Assembly: GCF_000524195.1 (NCBI RefSeq)
Contig: NW_020170421.1
Coordinates: 410,336 to 474,335, forward strand
DNA: 64,000 nt
Source of the DNA: Echinococcus granulosus
Lineage: Eukaryota; Platyhelminthes; Cestoda; Cyclophyllidea; Taeniidae
Reading direction: 5' to 3'
Shown here: one piece after another, positions 12,901-24,500 of the stretch
Position numbering within the stretch: position 1 is the first letter of the stretch
How the letters are laid out: every line of letters begins with the position of its first letter
Translations under genes and position numbers: made by a program
The notes under the pieces: model-generated
What the model saw: only the letters and a program-made list of their open reading frames with translations
Databases searched by the model: none
Told to the model about the DNA's origin: nothing

Positions 12901-15900
12901 CTGTTTATCTTCTCTCATAAGCGAGGTTTATTTCCAACTTCTGTTACATTCAATTATGTGCCTTTGTTTGCACCAGTCCGACATGATGAAGGCGGGCGCA
13001 GGCAGTCCACGAGAGCCGTCGAATCGGGACCTCCATTATCTGGTAAAGGAGTTAATGGAATACCTTCTCCCTCCCGATGACGAAAATCAGCGGATTCGCG
13101 ACCTAATTGCCCGCTTCAATGCTCTCAGTCTCTCCAGTCACGAGTTCACCTGCCTCAAGTTTTTAGTTATCTTCAATCCCTATAAGCATGGTTAGTCACT
13201 TTTCCTAGTTAAAAATCCATAAAAATGATCTGACATGTTCGTTGCCGGGGTCTCGATGAAATCGTCCACCACAGCTCAGACGTTTCTGTTTCCAATTTAA
13301 CACCAATTGTTAAGTTTTACTTTTACGGTCTAATTCTTTTCATCTCAACTATTTGTACAAAGTATGCGTGACTTGCGGGCTCGGGTGAGAAAATCAGGGC
13401 ATCACATAGATGTGAGGCTGTTTCCGAACTCGTTAAGATTGCCTTCATTGTGCTCGGTTTGGGAAACTCTCTTTCTTTGTGAAAGCAGGACAAGCAAGAC
13501 AGTGAGCTTGACCAACTTTCACCCGTATTCACTCTGTGTGCCAGGGTTTAAATACACAATAGGAGTCACAAAAATAGAAACACCAGCATCAGTAATGCGA
13601 CACAAGGGAGATTACTCTACAGCTCTGCTCACTTGTGTTTGTTCCTTCCCTCCTTCCTTCACCTTCCACTCCTGGTTGTATGTGCGCAGACTGACTGCGC
13701 CTCTCCATTCATGTCAGTTGATGCATGTGCGTGCCGGGCTATTGGTAGCATGTAACCGCCTTTTTGCGCTTAACACTACCGCGAAGCGTCTACGTGTGAA
13801 TGCCAGGACCGTTCCGTTGATTTTGGAAAGCATACCATCACATTCCGCGCCTTACGATTAAGGGACGTCCTCTGGAACAAGGAATCACCACTTCTTCAGC
13901 TGAGCAAATAAGGACGGTAAAAGATACCACATAAACAAGTTATAGTTCTACATGTTGTTTTAGGGACGCTCTCCTATCCTGACGTTCGCAGTCAGTTTGT
14001 TTTCTTGAGATGGGAGATTTTTGACGTCACGGTTAAGTGTAGTAAATTGCCATAACGGCGCAGAGGCGTGCATTCCGTCCGGTAGGCTATTACTACTAGC
14101 CCGGTCGTTCGCGTTATTAGACTCCACTTATTACTTCAAAGTTAACCACAACATCGATTTCACCACATCAGGTTTGGGTAACTTTTGTTTTTGACCTCCC
14201 GTACCTTGATAAGCAAATGTTAGGATCCAGATTTGTGGTGAATCAGTGAGCATCTGGCATTTCTCTCGATGGTAATGCTGTCGCAAATGAAGCTGACTTT
14301 ATGTGATTAATAGAATACCACAAGCACGTGGGAAGTGGTATGGCTACTTTTAGAAGGCGTGGAACCACGGGACTCGCTAACTGCTCCCACGTTTGTGATT
14401 AGGTGACAGCATGTGGTGTTGAGTCAATGAAGGCGCTGGAAATAAAAAGTTGCGTTATTATTTGCGTCTTAGCATTTACGGAGATGGCGTTTGTCTCTGG
14501 AGCATCCCGTTTGTTCGAACTGTTATCTGGCTTAACGATAGTGGTATTTAGTTACTGGAGTGCTGTAATTATGGCGATTTTAAATGAGGAGGGCTGGCAC
14601 TTAGGACAAGGACAAAACGATGCACTTCCCTGAGTCATCCTCCTAGCATAGGGTGGTGGCCCTCCTCCAGGGTACTTTCATTAGCGGTCTAGACAGCGAT
14701 GTGTTTTGTGGATTCTTTACAAGAGGTAATACCAGTCGAGTTGAAGTGTGGCTCAACTCCCATTTGTCCTATCACATCAATGCTCATCTACCTACACACC
14801 GCGTGATTTCAATAAGGTGTTTGCACCTGTGCATGCTTGCGGATATACAACTGTCCACATCGTCCGCCCGCGCGAACAGCTCCCCTCTTATGTCGTTTTG
14901 TGTAGGGCGTGGTGACATAGGTCTCTGCTTTTTACCTATACTAGTGGGTTTTAACCTGTGCGAGCTGGGTTGATGCAAATTATGGATGTGGCTGTGATTC
15001 TCTACTCAAATTTGGATCGCAAAGTTATCCTTTCCTAATTCCACTGTTTTATTGAGCTTTTTTCGTTTCTGAAGCAACTGGCGCGATAATTTGTTGCCCT
15101 TTAAAGCCTCCCCTCGATTTTTTTACTGAGCTTAGAGTGCAGGTATACTATCAGGTCCCACGTTGTTTACTCGGTTAATCACCCAGTCTGAGCGTTTGTT
15201 GAAAATAGCAAGTCGGGTCTAATGCGCACCACTCTGTAGCTTAGAGCCCATAAAAAGTCTCCAAATCAACTTTTTATGTGCTCAGCACGCTAGATATAAA
15301 CCTGTGCGCCTGCGTCAGTAAGTGATGGTGCACAGTCGTGATGCTGACGTTGGTGCGTGGGCGAGTAGATGTAGGCGAATGAGCCCAGCATTCAGGGCAG
15401 CCATTAGGAGGAGTAGGGTCAGCTTTCACCACTACTTGGTGCATCTCAGTCAAGCGACCACCTCTGCATTTAGGTCGACTTGGTACATGAACCCAATAAA
15501 CAACCAGGAGACCTATTTCAAGGGCAGTGGGAGGGTTCGCACGCCAATTTAAAGTTCAACCGTCCTTGTTACTACCTGTTACTGCCTTTGGCAAGTGTGT
15601 ATGTATGTGATTTGGTAAGCCTTTACACTTAAGCGTGGGGAAAGAGGAAGCGAAAAAAACCATCAATTCCACCCACATGGCATTGAAATTAACATCGGCG
15701 TGCTATCAGGAATTTCCTGCCCTAGGATATTAATTGTTCCATAAAGTGCTCGTGAAAAAGGTGTAAGTGATAGCAAGTCGTGGCGAGTGAGATTGGGAGC
15801 TGAGAGAGGGAATTTTTCGTCAGTCGTAGAAATCTGCGCCTCCGGCCGTGGTGTGAATGACCTGGTGAGGTCACATTGCGTGTGTGTGCCCTTGTACCGT

Positions 15901-16826
15901 CTTCTCCGTCATGCGGGTGGTGTCGCTCTCGGGTCGTCTGCGTACGCATTCGCACGCGCCCGCTCTTCTTACACTTTTCTAAATCCTCCCTTATCTTTTT
16001 CACACTCAAATTCCGTCCTATTGTTGTTTCACTTAGGTAACTGACATCTTAAATGACTGAACTATGTGTGCAGTTGTGTTAAATCAGGGTGCTTTACGGA
16101 TCGATTGTAGACGTCAATCTGACCTCAAGTCTGGAATACGTGAGGGAGGTGCAAGCAGATCTGTGCCACTTTCTTCTGCGAGCAGCCCGACGTGCTATCA
16201 AGCAGAGACCTCTTCCACCTCCCACCTTTCCTACCTTCCCCACCCATGCCGCCTCCACTTTGGCTACAATCGCGGCCTCGGAACGGCTGGGTCGGCTTCT
16301 GTCGCACCTCACTGAGGTAAAACACGTGGCCTTTCAACTGGAGAGTTTTCTCGTGGCGCGCTACTATGCCAGTTGCATCCCTAATGAGAGCCTCCTTACT
16401 GAGATGCTCCTAACGAAACGTGGCAGCGGTGGGCGAACTCCAATCGCACCACCTCAACCGCAACCCGCGCCTCTCACCCCCTCTGCGTCGTCAGCCTATG
16501 GTTTTGCTGCGAGCTTTCCACCACCGCATTTGAAGCGGGATCCCAACGGTTACACTCCTCTTCCTCCACCGCCGCCCCCCTGGCGTCCCGGAAGCGGGGG
16601 TAGGGAAGACCTTCCTTCCGCATCCTATCCTGCCCCTGTTACTGCTGCTACGCCTGCACAATACTTCCCTCCGACACCCCACTCCGTCACGTCGTCTGAC
16701 TACCAGTCGTCCCAACCACAGCCACAGCCGCAAGACCAAAGCTTTTTTATGCCCCCTGCTCCTCCCCCGCCCCAGCCACCGCAGCAACAACACCAACCGC
16801 ACACCTCCTCCGCATCGGTCATTTAG
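6980..16826 (+). CDS. NR5-family nuclear receptor (FTZ-F1 type), 5' exon(s) not found
   Basis: DNA-binding transcription factor of the nuclear hormone receptor superfamily. Exons: 6980-7189 (possibly from 6942), 7663-7939, 8490-8859, 8944-9387, 9675-9911, 12793-12891, 12977-13190 and 16111-16826; phases agree and give about 855 residues. Residues 2-70 form a two-zinc-finger DBD starting [14 protein letters not shown], with the NR5 P-box [10 protein letters not shown], followed by [12 protein letters not shown], the start of the FTZ-F1 box. A long hinge (about residues 85-430) is rich in Ser, Pro and Gly. The ligand-binding domain spans roughly residues 435-720: the helix 3-5 signature region contains [11 protein letters not shown], and the AF-2 helix is LLTEML near residue 711. 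About 140 Pro/Gln-rich residues follow, ending at TAG 16826. The A/B-domain exon is missing. NR5A looks closer than NR5B from the DBD, but this was not tested by phylogeny. Confidence 0.9.
9912..12792 (+). other. NR5 intron 5, about 2.9 kb
   Basis: Lies between LBD exons ending FRVIR and starting VEDKMQLL, both phase 0. It contains no convincing coding sequence. Short open frames such as those at 9928-10323 and 12312-12569 have no recognisable domain and are treated as chance. Confidence 0.7.
13191..16110 (+). other. NR5 intron 7, about 2.9 kb
   Basis: Joins exon G (ending codon fragment G after YKH) to the last exon at 16111, where the added AC makes an aspartate codon (YKHDVNL). A cryptic acceptor at 16088 is in a phase that does not fit. 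The intron includes polypyrimidine runs and several short open frames without recognisable products. Confidence 0.7.
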
Positions 16827-18583
16827 AGGTGCGGATGTGCGAAGTGACCGCCCTCTCTTGCCTGCCACCTCTATCACCCTTTTCCTTCTCCGTGCCAGTC
16901 TTTACCGTCTCAGGAATCTCGTCACCCTCGTCTTTGCGTACCTTCGTGTGGGGCATTTATTTTCTAGTTCCTCAATCTATACGAATCGCACACCCAGCTC
17001 TATGAATACATGCTGTCTTCCCGACCACACTATCACTCGTCTCCCGCTCACACGTTCAACTCTTTCGCTCTCTATTCTCTCGATCCTGTCAACTATTTTA
17101 GAAAAAAAAACGGCCGTTTCCCTTCCCTCGCTCTCCTGATAACGATACGATATAATATTGTTGGTAGGGTTGATGTTGATGATGACGATGGAAATAAACC
17201 TAATATACTACATTTTTACAAAGAAAAAGAAGAATATGTAAATTGCCCACTCCTTGTTTTTCTCTTGTGCTGGTGCTGTCATTTCTTTTTACGTTGGCCC
17301 TTTTCAATAGCGCGGAGAGGCTTAGTCCCTCATTCAAGCGGTTCGCAGTCCATTTTGGTACGTTCGTCATCGATGCCCCAAGGCGGAATCGACCACCGCA
17401 ATCTAGTCTGTTGCACTCTCCTCTAGTTGAATGTGTTACGCATGTCTAACGTGTCGGTTCCTATGAAAAAAGTCGGGACGTCAAGTATGCGAATCATCTG
17501 TTTTTCTAGCTACAGGCAAGAGTTTGCCGCAGATAGGCGTACCTCGTTAACCACCTTTGTGTCTGATATTACGAGTGGATATGGAATGGCGCGAGCTATG
17601 CACGGTGCTGGGCGTCGCCTAAATTTATAGTGTTGTCTGTGATGGTTCTCTTTCGGTGGGCTTTTAGTGCGACAAAGGGATTTATTTAGGGCGTGGAATT
17701 CCATCCTCAACCTCCTTCCTCTCATTGATATGATCGCTCATCATTCATTCAGTTCATGATTGCTTGTTTGCAGATTGGAGCGGAAGATCGTCTATTTAAT
17801 CAAATAGGTCATCTTTATCCCCTGTGGTAGTTTTCTTTTGTCTCTCCCATTTGCTTGACTGTGGTTCATTCGGCAAATTAGCCTTCGAAGGTGGATGATG
17901 TGTTTTAGTTCCAAGTCGTATTGTTGTAGCGGCAGAAAGTTTATCAATTCTTGCCATGTGGAGACCTTCACCGAGTTTCATTAAAATGTGGTACCGAACA
18001 CCTGTTAGATGGTGCCAAGTACACATCTTCATCCGTTTAATTCAAGATGTGAACGTAGCCGTGGTGTACGCCTATGTTTCTGAAATTCAGGAATCTCAAA
18101 AGTTGGCACCACCCATCAATTTTGATTGCTATGTATTTTCTGTCAGGATGTCGATTGGAAGTGGTATTGGTTTTTCCACAACCGCTCCTTACCCACTTCT
18201 CCAATACTTCACTGTGAAGTTTAGTCCAAAGTTGTAATCTTCAATCGTTTGATCAGGATTACCTGTAACTGTCAGTTTTAGCTTCTTGGTACAACTTGCT
18301 CACATTTTATTGCCTACGTTTATGGAGGCTTGTCTACACAGAAAAAAACTAGTAGCATCCAGACATTAGTTTGACCTTGATTAGGTAGCCGAGTCAATTT
18401 ATCCTAGACGCGGTAAGTTCTCATTTTTCAAATGGCTTAATTGCGCGCTCATCCACGTTTAGTCACCATCGCCATATCGGATCATCGAGTTAACTATTAT
18501 TGAGGAGATTTTATTCTCCCCGGGGAATAGTGTAAATGAGGATTATGCAGATCTGCAACTAACCATTTTAAGATGCGTTTTAG
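16827..18583 (+). other. NR5 3' UTR and spacer before the NFKBIL1-like gene
   Basis: Begins right after the receptor stop codon. A canonical AATAAA at 17193-17198, about 370 bases past the stop, is a plausible polyadenylation signal. The right part probably contains the missing first exon and promoter of the NFKBIL1-like gene, but no start exon could be identified with confidence. Confidence 0.45.
17193..17198 (+). terminator. Candidate polyadenylation signal of the NR5 gene
   Basis: Canonical AATAAA hexamer about 370 nt downstream of the receptor stop codon, on the same strand, with T-rich sequence following from about 17210. No transcript evidence is available. Confidence 0.4.
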
Positions 18584-21500
18584 ACCGAGTCTCGGGACCC
18601 CTCAGCGGTGTTGTTTCGACTGGCTCAAAAGGGACGAGTGGACCGTCTGCGAAGCCTCGTGGCCCAGTGCCTCGCTGCGGACGAAAATTCGGCTTCCTCC
18701 TCACCTGTTTCAACGAGCGCCGCCCTCTACCTTCTCGCTTCCACTGTCGATCCCCGTGGACGACGTCTTCTTCACGTCGCTTGCCAGCATGGCCGAGTAA
18801 AGATGGTCAGGTAGGTTAAACTGGGAATAATTTACCTTTTTTATATATAGGGATTTCATCCCCATCTACCTGATATTCAGTAATCTGGAACTAAATCACT
18901 CATTCCCGTAGAAGTTACAAGTCTGGAAATAGGTTTATTATAAACTCGGGATGGAGCTGAGAGACTAGTGATTTTGTAACAGCGTGGAGGCTGAATTGCG
19001 AGTCTAGAAAGGTCCTTATAGTCAAATATCCAAGTCTAGTATAAATCCATTCCTCTTTTGAATGTCATCAGTGTTTTCTCCCGAATAGGACATCATGGCA
19101 GTAACTGCGAAACAAGATCGGGAAGATCACAAGATGACTTTCTCATTCCTGCGAGGAGGCTTTAAATTTACACTATAGTGATACGTTTCGCAGATTTTGA
19201 TGGGCTCATTTGCTACCTCTTTACAGGCTGTATTCTAGTGCTTCATTCACTTTGTGTCTCTTGAGGCTGGGTGACGTTCTACTGCAGGCTTGTTTTTAGA
19301 CGAAGGTTTGTATCGCAGAGGGTCAGCTTGACAATGCATACGTGGGGCTGTGTTTGGCATTCTTTCTTTCGTTTCGGCTTCAAGCAATGTAGAGAGGTGC
19401 ATGATCTTCCATCAACGCTCTTTCTTTGGGTTGGGTCTTTATTTTGAAACCTATCTCACTCCTCTACTGTCCGAAAGCTGACTCGGATTTGATAACTCAC
19501 CCTTTCTGAGCCATCTACGCCAGATTCCTTCTTTTTTTGACGTGGCCCTCGGTCAGGGAAATCGGGTTTTCGTCTTTTTGGATTGGATTCGCTTACCACT
19601 ATCCACAGTATAACCCAAAAAGTGCCTACCGATGGGAAAGGGCTGGATCACTAGTTGATTCGTTTACGCATACGTATCATATTGGGAGAATATTTTAATC
19701 AACTGTCGAGTATGAATGAGGTCCACCTAAGACCGCTGGTCTAAATTAGTTATACTTAATACATCGGATACAACCGTAGAGTAGTAGCTGTGTCTGTTTG
19801 CTATTCATCCTTCCTTGTTTTCTTTTTATAATAACCTCAAATGACCATACACACACATCCACATTAATTCAAGCCTAAGCATGCACTGTATGCTAGAATT
19901 TCTCAACAAAATGCATTTTGTGGCCTTCATATCTTAGCGTGTTGTAGTTTGAACAAAAAAATTGTACCTAGAGTGTAAGTAGGTAGGTAGGTAAGTGGGT
20001 GTATGTGTGTTCTTAACACCGCTGCAACACCTACGTTATCAGCCAGTCCTCCACGGTGACGGCACACACACTTAAATTTCTAAGTCTCATTAGTTCGCAG
20101 AACGCTGTGCCTTTTAGAGGAAAGCAGTGAAAACGCGGCGCACCAACAAGAAAAAGGTGAACCAAAATTACGCTCCTTGAAATAACATTTGTTAAAAAAG
20201 GGCTTTTGAATTGTTTTGCCCTTTTTTTTTCTCCAGCCTCTTAATTCCAGTAGGCGGTTATTCAACTCTCGAGGGTTTTCTTTTTCATCTGTGCTTTTCT
20301 TTTAGGTACCTTGTTGACGTGGGTCTACCCATCGAAGTTTACGACAAGAAAGGTAACACACCGGTCCATTCTTGCATCAACTACGGGATCAAACATCGTC
20401 GCTATTCTAAATGTACGTTGGAAGTATTGGCTTTTTTTCTCTTAACCCAAGAGGAAGGAGGGATCGGCTAAAATTCTAGCAGTCAGATCAGCTACTCAAA
20501 GATAAGGTGCGACTGGCTAACCAATGGACTGGAAGATTTCTTTTTTTAGTAGTTCAACAAGTACTAACTTGAAGTTCTCTTTGCATCCGCGAGCTAGGAG
20601 GCCAAGTTTAAAGTACGTATATCGAGGGTTTAATGTACTTTTCACGCTTGAAAGTAATAGCAACTTGATAACTCAAACATCGAAGTAGGTTGAGCATGAA
20701 GGGCGGAGACTGTCGCAAAACTGGATTTCTTACAGTTTTAACTTATTCACCACTAGGCCCTCGGATGGAAGTCAACCGCCACAGTTCTACTATATGGCAT
20801 TAATGGCCATTAGCTTGTTTACCAATTAACTTTTCGCCCAAAAGCTGACTGAATAACGCTATTTTTGTCCGAACAAGAGCATTCTACGTCTATTTTATTG
20901 ACTTAACTCAAGAACACAGTCTCGATGTGGGGCTGGAGCGCCGCGAATATACCTCGCTGGTGGGGCATCCCTTAATAATACTACTTATGCTGGAATTCCT
21001 ACTAGGTTGTAAGCTTCTCGCCTGCCTGGTGGAGTCGAATTTGGAGCTACTGTACGTGCGGAATAACAAGGGTACATCCCCCTCCACTCTGCTGGAGCAG
21101 CTTTGGCTTTCGGCCCCTTCAGAAGAGCGCATCAAAGGCGATGCGGTAAGTGATTTAAGGCTCCCTCCCTTTCCCCCATCCCATTCCCCATTTATGGCTT
21201 TTGGCCGTTGCCGAACTAATTAGGTGGTGTGTGAAATGTGATTTTGTGATATCCTATCCGGGTATTCGGAAATTGAGAACGAGAGGTCGGGTTTCAAATA
21301 ATCTATATGCCCACTTTTGGAGACAAAAGCCATGTTGAACTTCCACTAGGTAACTATCAACACTGTCTCATCTAACGAATGGCTTTAACTGCTTCTGCTT
21401 TCACAACAGCCACCTTCAACCCCATAATTATCCACTCCAGTCTCCGCTAAGGTCTTCCGCGTGTCTCCTTTTTAAAATTATAAAAATCGTAATTTTAATT

Positions 21501-24500
21501 CTCCTCAACCGGACACTTCATTGAGAATTTGTGCTCCATTGTAGCGTCCGCGTTACCCTTGAAAGCACAGTAAGGCAATGTAGCTGAGAGAGGAGTACCG
21601 TGATACCACTGGCACGAAGACCTATTTGGCATTTAGGCATTTTAAACTTAATTGGTTTCACGAGAAAATTGATCTATGAACATTCAGTTTAAATAGTCCA
21701 CTCCCGTTGTAAAACGTCTCCTTCACACTTTAAGCTATGCCGTTACTCTACCGGAGTGTACTTTTACTTGGATGTAATTGCAGATATAAAAAATTTTATG
21801 GCCTTGATCCCAAGGCTTAGTTGCAGTAGTAGGTCTCCTCGTAAAACATTTGCTTTGCATGCGAGCATCCACCTTATCAAGGGAGAGAATGGACATCTTT
21901 TTGCAGTTATCGGCCAAATTTTAGGATGACAGTGCCCTCTGACGGCCGTCTTTATTAAACCAGTGACCGCAACTCCTTATGAAGTTGGTGGAGACCCAAT
22001 TTGACGATGGATTTCAGTTTAAAGGGTAACACAATGTGGGAAGTCCATATTTCACACATGAAACTCAGAACCGAAATTTTGGTTTAGTTTTGCTCAGGAA
22101 AGACTGGCTCTTCAATTATTTACTGCACTTTGAGGCTACAATTCCCTGAACATAACTTCATCAAATCGTTATTATTTATTCAACAACGTAAGTTGCCCTG
22201 GCCTCCATAAATTTAGCAATGATCTACCTTGTCAAAGTGACCCAGAGGGGTGGATTGAATGGATCATTCATGCGTTTTCGTTCCACCACAAAAAGTGTAA
22301 CGAATCCGACTTGTTGCCATCACTGGGTTTGAATGCCACATCTGTCATGAGAAACTCTTTTTCCCATTTATTTTGTTGTCTTTAAAATGTAGGTCACACT
22401 CGGGTCTCAGTAGGACTGGCAGTGATCGGAGGGTGCATCCACTACCCTTTTGCTTCTGGGTTTAATCCCTCCTCAAAAAGGGCAAAGGTTGACTATTTAT
22501 TCCGTTAGTACTGTAAATGTTGACCCTGTTGTCATCGCAAAACAAATCGCTTTTTTGTGTTGTAGTAACGGAATGTATGAACAGCTTATACAATTACGAT
22601 TTCACAGAAAACATTCATATCCATAAATGCTGTATGCCACTTTATTCCCTAAGTTCCTAGGTCATTCATCTACTGGTGATACCTTATTTGTGAATCTCAG
22701 CATTTTTATCAATGGAATTTTGAGACAAAAAAGCTTTAAAGAATATGTTAAATCTCCATCTTTTTGTGTCTGTTTGACGTCATTCATGACCCCATTGGAT
22801 GAAGAAGCCCAAACGTCTCCCCGCATTCCACGACGGAATTCTTTGTTTCCTAATATCACAGCATTGAATCTCGATCTGTGTGGTTGACAATTTTACCCAT
22901 ATACTTAATACCTCCGCAAAACCGAGTTTGATTAAAAACACGTTTGACCGAAAACGGTTCCCTCCATAAATCTCCATCAATGGCTTCACTTCTGAGGACG
23001 CATGTCTGGCATTCATTTGATGTTCCTTGCCTATTTGTGTAGCCTGGAGTTCGACTTAACTTCTATAAAACCGTCATCACTGGTAATGCCGATTGCATAA
23101 TTCTGCATAAATTTCGTAGTGATAATTGCTGATTCGCAAAGCAACGGATTTACAACCCTCTGTGGAGATCAAATTCAAAGGCAATTTTAGGTCTCGCCTA
23201 GCACACGAAATTCCATAACTGAATGTTGTTTCATCACAGTGAATCATCTTCTTGTTCTTCGAAGTTAGTGCATTTCTCAGCCTCATCCAATTGTGCTCCA
23301 TATATTTTAATTTCGGTGTTTCACATTTCTAAATACAAAGGTAACCCCATTCCTCACAAAAGATGTTTCCCATTCAGGTTTGAAATCTCTGTTAGCTGTT
23401 GTGAAGGGAAAGGGTTCCCAAGGTTAGGCATCGATTGTCAGTTTTGCATTTCTTTAGATAACACTTGATATACTCGTCACTTTTGGTAATGCCGATTGCT
23501 TAAGTCTTGTACAAAGTTAGTATTTTTCACGTTTGATGATGTGATAGAAAGGATGGAAAGATTGAGGAGCTGTACGCTTGCATGCATGCATACATACATT
23601 CGCGTTGACAGCTGTAGCAATGGCACTCGCATTTGCAACGTCGTCGTTCCCTCCTCCACCTCCTCTAGCTTCGCCGGTTTGGCTACTGCGCTGCTTTTGA
23701 GGCACGGGTGGTGACGATGTTCGTGGTGGTGGCGGTGGTGGTGGGGGTGCGTTGCGGCATCGTAAAACCCTCAGTCTTTAATCTTTCTCCCCTTTGCCTG
23801 CCCGCCTGCCTGCGCTACGCTCTCTTCTCTTCTCGCCCCTCTTCTCTCAAGCACGCACGCACCTGCGCACGTCTACATCGCTCGCTCCGCTCTCCAAGCG
23901 CAAAGTCTTTCAGTCGATTTGTGCTGGCCTAGCCTCGCCTGGCCTAGTGTTTCTTTAACCTGTTAGGAGAAGAAAAGACCTGATTGACATGATGTCCTTG
24001 GTACTGCCTACCGCGAGGGATGTCCCGATAAATCAGGGATTTTTTAGCACATACATTGTAAAGCATGAAGATGGCATGAGTTCTTTGCCAATCCCCTTTT
24101 ACATCTATGAGCTTAATTTAGGCCTGAAATGCTATGAGATAGCAAAACTTAACAACACGACTGCACCATCCTAGGATAGGCTGCTCCACTTTGCCAGTAT
24201 TGCTGAGACTCGGACCTTGTAGATACCCTTTTAGGGAGTCGTATGTAATACCCCGAATCAGCAAATCCTGATATCCATTATCAGAATGAATACTTTATTC
24301 AGTACATGGAAAGCGCCCTTGGCCTTACTCCTGAGCTTTCCATTACCGTATCGTACTGTGCTTGAATTCTTCAATACTAGTGGATATTCGCAAGTTTGAG
24401 TTATGCGTCTTCACTTTAGTTCACCTCCACACTCTTTTGAGTGTACGCACACCCTGTTACTGACTGTTGCCAACCTCCTAATCCGTGACGTGTGCTGTGC

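Noticed and set aside
14946..14955. GGTTTTAACC palindrome recurring near 26312 and 62937
   Set aside because: Ten-base palindromes of this composition are expected by chance a few times in 64 kb, and the flanks agree only loosely.
16088..16110. Acceptor at 16088 for the last NR5 exon
   Set aside because: The phase does not match the donor after 13190; the acceptor ending at 16110 restores YKHDVNL.
23575..23610. GCATGCATGCATACATACAT run as a regulatory element
   Set aside because: A simple-sequence tract similar to one near 12372; no further support.
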